DNA from: Abditibacterium sp.
GTDB lineage: Bacteria; Armatimonadota; Abditibacteriia; Abditibacteriales; Abditibacteriaceae
Length of the DNA stretch: 64,000 bases
Reading direction: 5' to 3'
Assembly: GCA_030448265.1 (NCBI GenBank)
Contig: JAUJNG010000003.1
Location: 124,001-188,000 of the forward strand
The notes below the pieces were generated by a model. The model made no database searches. It was not told the DNA's origin and saw only the letters and a list, made by a program, of their open reading frames with translations. The position numbers and the translations under genes are program-made. This document shows positions 48,616 through 59,439 of this stretch, piece by piece; within the stretch, counting starts at the first letter, position 1; each line of letters opens with the position of its first letter.

Positions 48616-49418
48616 TGCATTTGTTAATTGCAACTGTTTTTGGGAAGGCAAAACGACCGGGCCGCCGGTGCCGCGCGAATTGATTCAAATTGATGGAGAT
48701 GGTTGGTGGAGTTTGAAAACGGATTGGCGCGAGTGGGGAGAGCAAGAGTGGAAATTGGAAGAATGGATTGAAACGGCTTGTGAGCATGAAAGAATGCGCG
48801 TCGTCGATGAATGGGTTTGCAACATAAGCGGCAAAGCCCATTTTTTGTCGGCTTTGCAGCGCGCCGGAATCGAACACTTCCCGATTTTGTGGGGCGAATT
48901 TCCACAAGCCAACGGTGGCCAATTGTCGCCCGAGAATGCGGCGCGGGCGCTCGATGAACTGCGTTTTTTGCGCGAAAGAGCCGATCTGGGGGTTCGTCAT
49001 TGAGCTGGTCGAGGACGGAACCGAAGAACTCATCAAGAGTGAAAGCAGTTTCGCTTTTGGGTCTGGCCAGAGCGTGGTTTTAAACGAGCAGGGTTTGCTG
49101 GTGATGGAAGACGAATCCGCAAAAATTCTTTTCGCCGCGCGCCGCATCGGGCAAATCGCCCTGGATGAAAAGCGCAGGCGCTGGACGAATCTCGATTCGG
49201 GCGAAAGCTTTGAAACCGAGTGGGATTTATCGATTCGTTCGCCCTGGCCCGACGGGAAGTGGCAAAACGAAGCCGGAAAATCCAACATTCGCCTCGTCGA
49301 AACCGCGCGTTGGCGCAAGCGCCCCATGACGCCGCTCGACCTCGACTACATCAGCGCGCCGCTCACGCGCCTTTTTGAAGCCTCCGTTGCCATTGGAAAT
49401 CCCGTGATTTGGACTTGA
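48605..49418 (+). CDS. Unrecognised protein between hen1 and pnkp (one frameshift)
   Basis: ATG 48605 has GGAGG four bases upstream and overlaps the hen1 stop by 11 bp. The first frame gives MGLDAFVNCNCFWEGKTTGP, ELIQIDGDGWWSLKTDWREW, ETACEHERMRVVDEWVCNIS, HFLSALQRAGIEHFPILWGE; after a shift near 48985, WGFVIELVEDGTEELIKSES, ILFAARRIGQIALDEKRRRW and PLTRLFEASVAIGNPVIWT. About 271 residues, acidic and W-rich, with conserved-looking C and H (NCNC, CEHE) that could bind metal. No family was identified. It stops three bases before pnkp. Confidence 0.75.
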
Positions 49419-49421
49419 AAC

Positions 49422-51944
49422 ATGAAAATTGAAATTCCCGACCTCGCTTTGGTCGTTTTAATGGGCGCGTCGGGCGCGGGCAAATCCTCGTTCGCGCGCC
49501 GCCATTTCCTGCCGAGCGAAATCATCTCGTCCGACTTTTGTCGCGGTCTGGTGTGCGACGATGAAACCAGCCTCGAAGCGACTCAGGACGCCTTTGAACT
49601 GGTGCATTTCATCGCCGCCAAGCGGCTGCAACTCGGAAAACTGACGGTCATCGACGCCACCAACGTGCAAAAAGAAGCGCGCGCGCCGCTTCTGGCGCTG
49701 GCGCGAAAGTATTTCGTGCAAAGCGTCGCCCTGGTGATCGATACGCCGGAACACATCTGCCAGGAGCGCAACCAACTGCGGCCCGACCGCCAGTTCGGGC
49801 CGCACGTGGTTCGCAATCACGCTCGGCAGCTACGCGGCTCGATTCGCCATCTCGAAAAAGAGGGCTTTCGCTTCGTCCACGTCCTGCGCGGCGAGAAGCT
49901 GGATGGTGTCGAAATCGCGCGCGTGCCGTTGTGGAACAACAAGAAGCACGAATGCGGCCCGTTCGACATCCTCGGCGACGTTCACGGCTGCGCTGATGAA
50001 CTCGAAGAGTTGCTCGAACCTTGGGCTACGCGCGCGATGCGAGCGGCGTTTGGGCGCACGGTGAGGGCCGAAAAGCGGTTTTTGTCGGCGATTTGTGCGA
50101 CCGGAGGCCGCGCGTCGCCGAGGTTTTCAGAATTGTGATGGGAATGGAAAAAGCGGGCGGGGCTTTTGTGTTCTGGGCAATCACGACGAGAAGTTGAAGC
50201 GTTATCTGGACGGCAAAGGCGTCAAAATTGCGCACGGCTTGCAGGAAACGCTTGACAGTCTGAAACCCGAATCGCAGGAGTTTCGCGGCGAGCTGTTGCA
50301 GTGGCTCGATGCGCGCATTTCACATTACGTTTTCGATGGCGGAAAATTGGTTGTCGCGCACGCCGGATTGAAAGAAGAAATGCAGGGCCGCGCGTCGGGC
50401 AAAGTGCGCGCGTTTTGTTTGTTTGGCGAAACGACGGGCGAAACGGACGAATGGGGTTTGCCGGAGCGCCTCGACTGGGCGCGCGAATACAAAGGCCGCG
50501 CCGCCGTGGTTTACGGCCACACGCCCGTCCCGCGCGCGGTGTGGCTCAACAACACCCTGAATCTGGACACCGGCTGCGTTTTCGGCGGAAGCCTGACGGC
50601 CCTGCGCTGGCCCGAACGCGAAATCGTTTCGGTTGCGGCGAAACAGGTTTATGCCGAATCGGTGCGCCCGATCTGGACGAGCGAAAACGCGCTGTCGGCG
50701 CAGCAGCAGCACGACGATTTGCTCGATATAAGCGATTATCTCGGCAAGCGTTTGATCGAGACGCAGTTGGCGGGCAACGTCACGATTCGCGCCGAAAACA
50801 GCGCGGCGGCTTTGGAAGTGATGTCGCGCTTCGCCGCCGATCCGAAATGGCTGCGCTACCTGCCGCCCACGATGGCGCCCGTCGCTACTTCCAAACGGGC
50901 CGATGCGCTCGAATATCCCGACGGCGCCTGGGATTATTTTCGCGGAGAAGGCGTTCAAACCGTGATTTGCGAGGAAAAACATGGGTTCGCGCGCCATCGT
51001 CGCGGTGTGCCGCGATGAAGACGCGACGCGCGATGCATTTGGTGTCGAAGGCGAAAGCGGTATCGTTTTGACGCGGACGGGACGGCGCTTTTCGATGATT
51101 TGGAACTGGAAACCGCGCTGATAGACCGCTTGCGCGCGGCGATAACGCGCGCGGATTGGTGGCAGACATTCGAGTCGGGGTGGTTTTGCTCGACTGCGAA
51201 TTGATGCCCTGGTCGGCCAAGGCGCAGGAACTTTTGAAGCACCAATACGCGCCCGTCGCGGCGGCGGGAAGGGCGTCGCTGGGCGCGGCGAACGCGGCGC
51301 TGGAAATGGCGAAAAATCGCGGGCTGGAAGTTGACGAACTGCTCTCGCAAACGCAGGAACGCGAAAAATCGGTCGAGAAATACGCGCGGGCCTTCGCGCA
51401 TTATTGCTGGGACGTAAGCGGCGTCCAAGATTTGCGGTTGGCGCCGTTTCATCTTCTGGCGAGCGAAAAAGCCACGCATTTCGACAAAAACCACCTCTGG
51501 CACATGGAAACTCTGGCGCAGTTGGCAAGCGACAAGGTTTTCGTCGCCACGCCGTTCCAAATTGTTGATTTAGGCGATGAAACCTCGGTGCAAAACGCGA
51601 CGAATTGGTGGGAAGATCTCACTTCAAGCGGCGGCGAGGGCATGGTGGTGAAGCCGCTCGATTTCGTCGCGCGCGGCGACAGGGGATTGGTTCAACCCGC
51701 ACTCAAAGTGCGCGGGCGCGAGTATTTACGCATCATTTACGGGCCGGAATATCTCGCGGCGGGGAATCTGGAGCGGCTGCGCTCGCGCGGTCTGGGCGCC
51801 AAACGCTCGCTCGCGGCGCGTGAATTCGCGCTGGGCGTTGAGGGATTGAATCGTTTTGTGGCGGGCGAGGCGCTGCGACGCACTCACCAATGTGTTTTCG
51901 GGGTTCTGGCGCTGGAAAGCGAACCGGTTGATCCTCGGCTCTGA
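49422..51944 (+). CDS. pnkp: Polynucleotide kinase-phosphatase-RNA ligase Pnkp (several frameshifts)
   Basis: Bacterial Pnkp heals and seals RNA breaks. Kinase: P-loop GASGAGKSS (residues 15-23), SSDFCRGLVCDDET, DATNVQKEAR, ERNQLRPDRQFGPHVVRNH. Metallophosphatase: FDILGDVHGCADELEELL, VFVGDLCDRRP, CVLGNHDEKL, LVVAHAGLKEEMQGR, VVYGHTPVPRAVWLNNTLNL. Ligase: nucleophile region CEEKHMGSRAI with the lysine, GWFCLDCELMPWSAKAQELL, SSGGEGMVVKPLDF, VQPALKVRGREYLRIIYGPE. Total about 840 residues, as expected. Frame changes near 50028, 50145, 50985, 51060 and 51135. Confidence 0.92.
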
Positions 51945-51947
51945 GTT

Positions 51948-52060
51948 CATTTCACACAAAGAAACAAAGGTCACACAAAGGAACACAAAGAAATTCAAGA
52001 AAAAAATCTTTGTGTTCCTTTGTGTTCCTTTGTGTGACCTTTGTTTCTTTGTGTGAAATG
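51948..52060. repeat. AT-rich palindrome between convergent genes
   Basis: Left arm 51948-51990 (CATTTCACACAAAGAAACAA onward) and right arm 52008-52060 are complementary; the right arm has one extra 10-bp copy of TTCCTTTGTG. The loop is A-rich. It starts four bases after the pnkp stop and ends four bases before the GH15 stop and probably terminates both genes. Confidence 0.9.
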
Positions 52061-52063
52061 AGC

Positions 52064-54519
52064 CTATGGCCACAGATCGGCTTCTGATTTCACGGCAGCG
52101 TTTTCTCTTCCCGTGATTTCGTAATTTCGCCCTTCCCAGGTGCCGGTTTGCGGATAGAAGAACGTCCAGATCAGGGTTTGGCCCGCGTCGGGCGCTTGGA
52201 TGTCGCAAAAATGCACGCCGATTTTGGTGGAAGTCGAAGAAACATCGCGGCGCGATTTCCAACCGTCGGTCGTGGTGCGCGCCATGAACGGCGTGCCGTT
52301 CACGATCCGCAAACTTGTGCCGGAGGCGATGGTTTTCGAAGGGTAATTGCGATTCCACAGCAGCAAATCGCGGCGGGGCTTGATTTTGCCTTCGACGTAG
52401 CGCGCGGCGGCTTCATCGACGCGGTCGAAGACTTTGCCGTCGCGCTTGGAGCGCAAAAGTTTGATGTATTCGGCGTGCGCCCACGCCAGAGGCCGCGCCG
52501 CGCCGGTCGAGCGGCCCGTTTCCATGTGCGCTTCGGGCAAATTGGGCGCATCCCAGATTTGTTCGGGCAAAAGTCCCGCAGTCGAGGCGAAACCTTCCAG
52601 CGATTTGATGTAGATTGCGGCGTCGCCGCCGGAGGCGATTTCGTAGTGCCCTCGCTCGCCGCCCAGAAGCGGCCAGGGGCGCCCACGCCCCAATGATCGT
52701 GATAAGGCGTGCCGTCGTCGCGCTGGCCGTAGCCGTCGCCGTTGTAGCGCCAGAAACAGGTGCCGCGCGGCGTTTCGCAGCGTAAAACCTTGTCCATGAC
52801 GCGCACCGAGGCCCGCACCAGCGGCGCGTCGGCGGCGCGGATGCCGTAGCGCACGAACTCTAAAAATCCGCCATCGAACACTTCTTTGGCCGCGAAAGTT
52901 TTGCGCGCCCCAGGCTCCTGCGAAGTGAGGTCGAAGGGTTCGTCGCGCGGCGGCGTTGCGGGCAGGAACTGACCAGGCTGAAGCGGGAAAATTCGCACAT
53001 AATGACGCGCTTCGCCTTCGACGAGGCAGCCCTGGTCGGTCGCGCACCACAAGTCGAGGTTGGATTCGAGCCAATCGGCGTAATCTTCGAGGAAAATCGC
53101 GTCGCTTTCGTCGCCGACGCCGCGCAAAAACGACGCGGCGCTAATCAGTCCGGCGATAATAGCCGCCAGCGTCGAGGGCGAAAGGCCCGACGCTTCTTCC
53201 CAGCGTTCCTGGCCCGTCACCGGCCCGTTCAAAACCAAAAATCGCGCCGCGCGCGTGACTAAAGAGCAGGGATCGAAGCCGCGCAGCGCCCCGACGCGCT
53301 GCAACTGGCGCACGAGCAAAAGCGGATAAGCGATTTCATCGAGCTGCAAACCGTGCCAATACGGTTTGCCGTCGATCCAGAAGTTTTGCGCGAACCCGCC
53401 ATCCTCGTTTTGCGAGGCGGCGAGATAGATCATGGCACGATAGGCGGTTTCGCTTTGGCCCGCCGCCAAAAGGCCGGTTGCCGAGTTGACCATATCGCGC
53501 GGCCACACCAGATGATAGCCGCCGGTATCTTCATCGTTTTTGGCCTCGCCCCAGGGAATGGAGAGCGACGCAATGAGCGCGCCAGGAAACTGCTTGTCCT
53601 CGTGCGCGAGCAGCATATTATAGGAAGAGCGCAGCAGCCGTCCGCCGTCGCCGGATTGCCGTTCGAGCGGCAGCAAATGGCGCTGCGGGCGCTGCCACTG
53701 CGAAATGAAACGGCTTTTGGCCTCTTCAAACGGCACGCTGAGAGATTGCAAAAGCGTCGTCCACGCCGAATGCTCGCCGGTTCCAAAGCCAGAGCGAGCG
53801 TGAAAACGCGCGCGCCGTTTTGCAGCGGCGCCAGAATTTCGCCGGTGAGCGCGACGTTGCCATTCGGCGCGCTACCGAAGCGCCAGTCGAGTTTGAAATC
53901 GGCGTGAAGGTCGCTCCATCCGTCGCTTTGGCCGACATAGCCCACCGAAACCGCGCCAAAATCGCAGTCGGGGGCCATTGCGAGATAAGTGGTGTCGTCG
54001 GTGAGCCCGCCACCGGTTTTGTGGGCGCTCAAGACGGTTTTTCCGGCGACTTCGCGCACCATCGCGCTGTTGCCACCACCGCCGCCGTTGAGATGCGGCG
54101 CGCACAGCGCGTAAATTTTTAGCTTTTCCAAAAACTGCGGCTCATCGGCCTCGATGCGAATGTTTTGCAGCACGCAGGGCAAGTGCGGGTCGGTGATGAT
54201 CTCTTTAATCACGCGATAACGCCCGTCAGGGTCGGTGTTAGTGAAGCGATAACCCAGGCTTGGCTCCAAACGTTCGATGCGCGACTGCAAATCGCGTTTT
54301 CCTCGTGAAAAAAGTAACGCCGTCGGTGATTAAAAACTGCAAATCGCGGATTTGGGGCAGGTCGATGGTGGGGTAGTAAACCTCGGTGAGCGCGCCGTTC
54401 CAGAGCGTGAACCAGACGCGGCACGACGCGGCGTAAGCGGTGCCGACGCCTTCTTTGGCGCCGTTCGTCCAGCGCGGCTCGATGCCAGGCGCGCCAAAGG
54501 CTTGGGTTGAATTATTCAT
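52064..54519 (-). CDS. Glycoside hydrolase family 15 glucoamylase/glucodextranase (three frameshifts)
   Basis: GH15 enzymes release glucose from alpha-glucan ends. ATG 54519 gives FGAPGIEPRWTNGAKEGVGT and VWFTLWNGALTEVYYPTID, then shifts near 54300, 53765 and 52685. The N-terminal beta-sandwich (YRFTNTDPDGRYRVIKEIIT, LKIYALCAPHLNGGGGGNSA) is followed by the (alpha/alpha)6 barrel: DTGGYHLVWPRDMVNSATGL, GGFAQNFWIDGKPYWHGLQL, QLDEIAYPLLL, GLSPSTLAAIIAGLISAASF, FWRYNGDGYGQRDDGTPYHD and RPLAWAHAEYIKLLRSKRDG near the end. About 818 residues, as in bacterial glucodextranases. No signal peptide, so likely cytoplasmic glycogen or maltodextrin use. Confidence 0.9.
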
Positions 54520-54614
54520 CGGCTTTATTTTAGCGAAGTCGGTTTGCCGATTTGTTTCCTGGCCGGTGTTATTCGATGGGGTTTGATGTGCTAAATTGAG
54601 GTTGGAGTTCCCTC

Positions 54615-55113
54615 ATGGCCGAACAGTTTCTCACCGTCGCGCAAGCCGCGAAGCAGTTGCAAATTCATCCTTACACGCTGCGGCGTTATTTGCGCGAAGG
54701 GAAAATTCGCGCCGTCAAAATTTCGCGGCACTATCGCATCGCGCCGAGCGCGCTCAGGGAAATAGCAAAAAAGGAAGCGCCGAAAACACCGATTTTCGCG
54801 CCGAACCGCAAAAGCGTTCCCGTGAAGAGATCGTGGCCGCATTTGAGCGCGCGCGCGGCTCGATGGCACATTTATCAGGTAGCGTCGAAGAGTTTCTAAC
54901 CGAGAAACGCGCCGAAACTCAGGCAGCGATTTCTGGCAGGACGCGGCGCGCCTGAAGTGGCAGTTTCGCGCGTCGCTGGCCGATTGTTTCGGCTTGACGC
55001 TCGCCAGGCGATTGAACGCCCCTTTCGTCACTAAAGACCGCCACGAACTCACCGCCGTGCAGCGCGCTGGCGCCGTTTCGATTGTGCTTTTGGGTGTCGA
55101 AAAGGCGAAATAG
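54615..55113 (+). pseudogene. Remnant of an antitoxin/PIN-toxin pair
   Basis: ATG 54615 opens an excisionase/MerR-type winged helix (QFLTVAQAAKQLQIHPYTLR, REGKIRAVKISRHYRI), typical of PIN-partner antitoxins. After a shift near 54800 it continues in another frame as REEIVAAFERARGSMAHLSG, VEEFLTEKRAETQ. A third frame then shows only the C-terminal part of a PIN domain (FWQDAARLKWQFRASLADCF, LTLARRLNAPFVTKDRHELT) ending at 55113. The N-terminal acidic half of the toxin is missing, so a deletion probably fused the two genes. Confidence 0.6.
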
Positions 55114-55137
55114 CGGTCGTTTTCATTCGATGAAGCA

Positions 55138-55676
55138 TGAATTTTAGTCGCGGGCAAATCGTCAATTTTGTTCTGGGCTGTATCGGTGTTTTTGCCGCCT
55201 ATTTGGGATTCGGCAGTCAGTGGGAAACGCCAGTTGAAGGGGAATGGGCGCCATTTCTCCCCTGGGTCATCGTGCCAGCGTCTTTTGTGGGAGCGTCTGT
55301 GCGAGGAATTACTTAGCAGAGCAAGACGACCCGAAATTGGAACCGCTTTGGGCGCAGCTTTTTCATTACGCCGCCTACAGTTTTCTTTTCTTTGTGGCCT
55401 TTACCGGCGCGCTGAACTTCCTCAATGCTCGCTTCGACCAAAGTATCTCTCGTCCGGTTTCGGCAGTGGTCGTCGGCAAATATCAATCAAGAATAACTAA
55501 ATTTCTGAAGCTTCAACTCCAACCATCGCAAAAAAAACCGTTTTCCGGTCATCTCCCAGATTTATCAAAACGTGCGAATCGGGGATCACATGATTGTGGA
55601 CATTCGTGCCGGATTTTTGGGCGTCGAATGGATTCAGCGCGCCTATCCCACCGAGAAGCCTCAGAGTTCGCGCTAA
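55138..55676 (+). CDS. Small membrane protein (two frameshifts)
   Basis: ATG 55138 gives FVLGCIGVFAAYLGFGSQW and WAPFLPWVIVPASFVGASVR, then a TAG; the next frame continues AEQDDPKLEPLWAQLFHYAA, YSFLFFVAFTGALNFLNARF. After an A8 run near 55530, a third frame ends FPVISQIYQNVRIGDHMIVD, IRAGFLGVEWIQRAYPTEKP. Three membrane helices and a soluble tail, about 180 residues. No family was recognised. It precedes mutS by 15 bp on the same strand. Confidence 0.55.
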
Positions 55677-55691
55677 ACTTGCGCCCAAATC

Positions 55692-58399
55692 ATGTCCCAA
55701 GCCAAAGCCTCAACGCCCTTCATGCGCCAATGGGAACGCGCCAAAGCCCAATATCCCGACACCCTTCTGCTCTTTCGCATGGGCGATTTTTACGAACTCT
55801 TCGGCGACGACGCCAAAATCGTCGCCAGAGAATGCGAAATCACTCTCACGGCGCGCAACAAGGAAAAAGACGATGCCATTCCGATGTGCGGCGTGCCCTA
55901 TCACTCAGTCGAACGCCATATCGTGACGCTTCTTTCGCGCGGCTATCGCGTCGCGGTGTGCGAGCAGATGGAAGACCCCAAATACGCGCGCGGTCTGGTC
56001 AAACGCGAAGTGGTGCGCGTTCTCAGCCCTGGAACCGTCACCGAAGACGCCTTTTGAGCGGCGTGGGCGCCGCGACGGGCAACAATTTCCTCGCGGCTTT
56101 GAGTGTGGATGCCAAAATGTCGAAATTCGGCCTCGCCCTGGTCGATATTTCGACGGGCGAGTTTCTGGCGGGTGAAATCGAAGGCGAAATGAGCGGCGGC
56201 GAGCCGTGCGAAGCTGAAGAGGTCGAAAACGGCGTTGATGTGACACCGGAGAACGCCGAAAACAGCGTGCGATTCGCGCGCTTGCGCGAGGAACTGCTGC
56301 GTTTCGCGCCCGCCGAAGTTTTAGTGCCGCAAAAGCTGCGCGAATGTCCTGGCTTTTTGCAGTTGTTGAATGATTTGCGGCTGCGAACGACGGCGTTCGA
56401 TGCGTCGGGCTTCGACGCGCCGCGCGAAAAGCTGCTGGCGCACTTCAAAACCATGTCGCTGCGCGGTTTCGGACTCGAAGAGCATCCTTTGGCGCAGGAA
56501 GCGGCCTCGCTCACGCTCGATTATCTGAGGGAAAGTCATCTCGGCGCTTTGGGCCATCTGCGGCGCATCACGCTTTTGGCGACCGACGGCTGGATGATTC
56601 TCGACAACGCCACGCGCCGCAATCTCGAACTGGCGCAATCCATCCGCGACGGCTCGCACAAAGGCACCCTGCTCGAACTTCTGGACGAAACCCGCACCGG
56701 CGCGGGTTCTCGACTGCTTCGCAAATGGATTTTGCAGCCGCTTTTAAGCAAAGAACGCATCGAACGGCGGCTCGATGCCGTGTCCGAACTGCGCGACAAC
56801 CTGCTTTTGCGCCGCGACTGCCGCGATTTGCTCAAAGGTATCGGCGACATCGAACGCCTCGTGGCGCGCGCTGTGTCGGGAACCGGCAACGCGCGCGATT
56901 TGGTCGCGCTAAAAAGTGCGCTGCAAACCCTTCCCGCGCTGCAACTCGCGCTGAATGAATCGAAATCCGCCGCGCTGGGACACGTTCAAAAACATCTCAA
57001 TCCCGCGCCCGATTTGCTGCAACTTTTGCAAAATTCGCTCGCCGACGAGCCGCCCGCACTTCTCACTGAAGGCGGACTCATCCTCGAAGGCTACGATTCG
57101 GGTTTGGACGAACTGCGCGTCATTTCGCGCGAGGGCAAAGGCTGGATTGTCGCCCTCGAAGAAGCCGAACGCGCGCGCACCGGCATTCCCAGCCTCAAAG
57201 TCGGTTTCAACAACGTTTTCGGCTACTTTATCGAAATCACCAAGACCAACCTGTCCAAAGTTCCCGCCGATTACACCCGCAAGCAAACTACCGCGAATGG
57301 CGAGCGTTTCATCACGCCCGAACTCAAGGAAAAAGAAGAAACCATTCTGGGCGCGCAGGACAAAATCAAAGAACTCGAACGCCGTTTGTTTGAAAATGTG
57401 CGCGCTCAGGTCGTGACCCATTCCGGCCCGCTTCTCGACACGGCGCGCGCCCTGGCGCATCTCGACGTTTACGCTTCCTTGAGCGAAGTGGCGAGCCGGC
57501 GCGACTACGTTCGCCCCGAAATTCTCGAAGAACCGGTTCTCGATATTCGCTCCGGCAGGCACCCGATTGTCGAAGCCGCGATGAGCGAACCGTTCGTGCC
57601 CAACGACTGCGTTCTCGACACCGAATCGCAGCAGGAAATCATCATCACCGGCCCCAACGCGAGCGGGAAATCGACGTTTTTGCGCCAGGTCGCGCTGATT
57701 ACGCTGCTGGCGCAAATCGGGAGTTTCGTTCCGGCGCGCGCCGCCAAAATTGGTCTGGTGGATCGCATTTTTACCCGCGTTGGCGCGCAGGACGATCTGG
57801 CGACGGGCCAATCCACCTTCACCGTCGAAATGAACGAAACCGCCAACATCCTCAACAACGCCACGCCCAGAAGTCTGGTGATTCTGGATGAAGTCGGGCG
57901 CGGCACCTCCACTTACGACGGGCTTTCAATCGCCTGGGCCGTCGCGGAGTATCTCCACGAACTCGGCCCCAAAACTCTGTTTGCGACGCATTATCATCAC
58001 CTCAACGAACTCGAAGAACGCCTGCCGCGCGTCAAAAACTATCGCATCGCGGTGAAAGAAGACGGCGACCACATCATTTTTCTGCGCCGCATCATTCGGG
58101 GCGGCACCGACCGAAGTTTCGGGATTCAAGTCGCGCGCTTAGCGGGACTTCCAACGCCAGTCATCGCGCGCGCCAGGGAACTGCTGGAAACCTTTTCGCA
58201 GGAAAAACTGCGCGGTCAAAACGTCGAGGTCGCGCACATTCCCGCCGCGAAAGCGAGCCAAAACGGTTTGTTCGATGAACCGAGCGCGCCCGAAAATCCA
58301 GCGCTCGAAGCCTTGAGGAAACTGGAAATTTCCGAGATGACGCCGGTTCAGGCCATGATTCAGTTGGAGCAGTTGCAGAAAATGGCGGTGCAGGGTTAA
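55692..58399 (+). CDS. mutS: DNA mismatch repair ATPase MutS (one frameshift)
   Basis: MutS recognises mismatches. Mismatch-binding motif in [20 protein letters not shown] (F-x-E is FYE), then [29 protein letters not shown]. The frame breaks at 56048-56058 ([10 protein letters not shown], then stop) and resumes with [20 protein letters not shown]. Connector, lever and clamp follow ([20 protein letters not shown]), then the ATPase: Walker [39 protein letters not shown], Walker [41 protein letters not shown]. About 902 residues, normal. A single indel in a core gene suggests sequence error. Confidence 0.95.
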
Positions 58400-58417
58400 C
58401 GCCGCTCCGCTCGCTGG

Positions 58418-58527
58418 AATTAACCGCAGATGAACGTAAATAGACGCAGATGGGCACAGATATTTGAAGGGTTGACTTTCTATCCCCACCCTTATCTGCG
58501 TCTATCCGCGTTCATTTGCGGTTAATT
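58418..58527. repeat. Palindrome (GCAGATGAACG family) between mutS and a convergent gene
   Basis: The 34-bp arms (AATTAACCGCAGATGAACGT at the left end) flank a 42-bp centre. Each arm contains a 10-11 bp near-repeat (GCAGATGAACG, GACGCAGAT). The stop codon of the convergent dehydrogenase gene (58522-58524) lies in the right arm. Similar sequences recur in many bacterial genomes. Confidence 0.9.
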
Positions 58528-59367
58528 TGGTTTTTTCTCGCTCAGCAAACGCTCCAACCCGATGAAATCTTCGTCGCCCCAGCCCCGTTCCAAGCCCTGC
58601 AAATACAATTCGCGCAAACTCGCCGTCTGCGGCAGTTCGATGCCACCATCCCGCGCGGTTTCAAGCGTCAAACGCAAATCCTTTTCGAGATGCTTGAGCG
58701 AAAACTGCGGCGCGTAATCCCCCGCGCGCAGTTTGGGTTCTTTGAGATCGACAATTCCCGATTTGGAAATGTTGGCGCCCAGCGCTTCGAAAAAAACGTC
58801 GTCCGACAATCCGCAACGGCGCGCGAAAGCCAGACTTTCGGTGAGAGTCTGCGCCACGCCCGCGATGTTGAGATTCATCGCCAATTTCAGCGCCGAAGCA
58901 CTTCCGCGCGGGCCGATGTGAAGCAGTTTCTTGGAAAGCGGCTCCAAAACGGGCCGCGCGCGTTCAATCAGCTGCGCCTCGCCGCCCAGATAAAACACGG
59001 TTTCGCGCGCGATGGCCGCCGGTTTGGAGCCGGTGAACGGCGCTTCAAGAAAATCGGCGCCGGTTTTTTCGACTTTTTCGGCAAATTCCAGTGTCCAACT
59101 CGGCGAGATTGTGCTGGATTGAATCACGATTTGCCCGCTTCCCAGATGCGGCAGCGCGGCATCCAACACCGATTCGACGGCGGCAGGGTCGGCCACCACG
59201 ATGAAGATGAAATCGGCGCCCGCGACGGCGGCGGGGATGTCGGGGGTGAAATTGGGGAATTCGGGCTGCGGCGTGCGATTCCAGGTGCGAACGGCGTGGC
59301 CGTCGGCGCGCAGGTTGCCCGCCCACACGCTGCCAATAATTCCGAGTCCTAAAAGGGCGATGGTCAT
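58522..59367 (-). CDS. NAD(P)-dependent beta-hydroxyacid dehydrogenase (3-hydroxyisobutyrate dehydrogenase-like)
   Basis: This 281-residue protein has the Rossmann motif ALLGLGIIGSVWAGNLRADG, the RTWNRTP cofactor loop (R27/R31 suggests NADP), substrate motif GADFLEAPFTGSKPAA and the catalytic lysine in SALKLAMNLNIAG. Family members oxidise or reduce small beta-hydroxyacids (3-hydroxyisobutyrate, tartronate semialdehyde, succinic semialdehyde in GLYR enzymes). The substrate is not resolved. The last codons overlap the palindrome at 58418. Confidence 0.9.
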   Translation of the reverse strand: MTIALLGLGIIGSVWAGNLRADGHAVRTWNRTPQPEFPNFTPDIPAAVAGADFIFIVVADPAAVESVLDAALPHLGSGQIVIQSSTISPSWTLEFAEKVEKTGADFLEAPFTGSKPAAIARETVFYLGGEAQLIERARPVLEPLSKKLLHIGPRGSASALKLAMNLNIAGVAQTLTESLAFARRCGLSDDVFFEALGANISKSGIVDLKEPKLRAGDYAPQFSLKHLEKDLRLTLETARDGGIELPQTASLRELYLQGLERGWGDEDFIGLERLLSEKKPN

Positions 59368-59439
59368 AACTTGTTACAGTCAACTCGCAAATGCGCGCCG
59401 TGAAAAGCGGGGCGCGCCGACTTTTGCCCGCAAATAATC

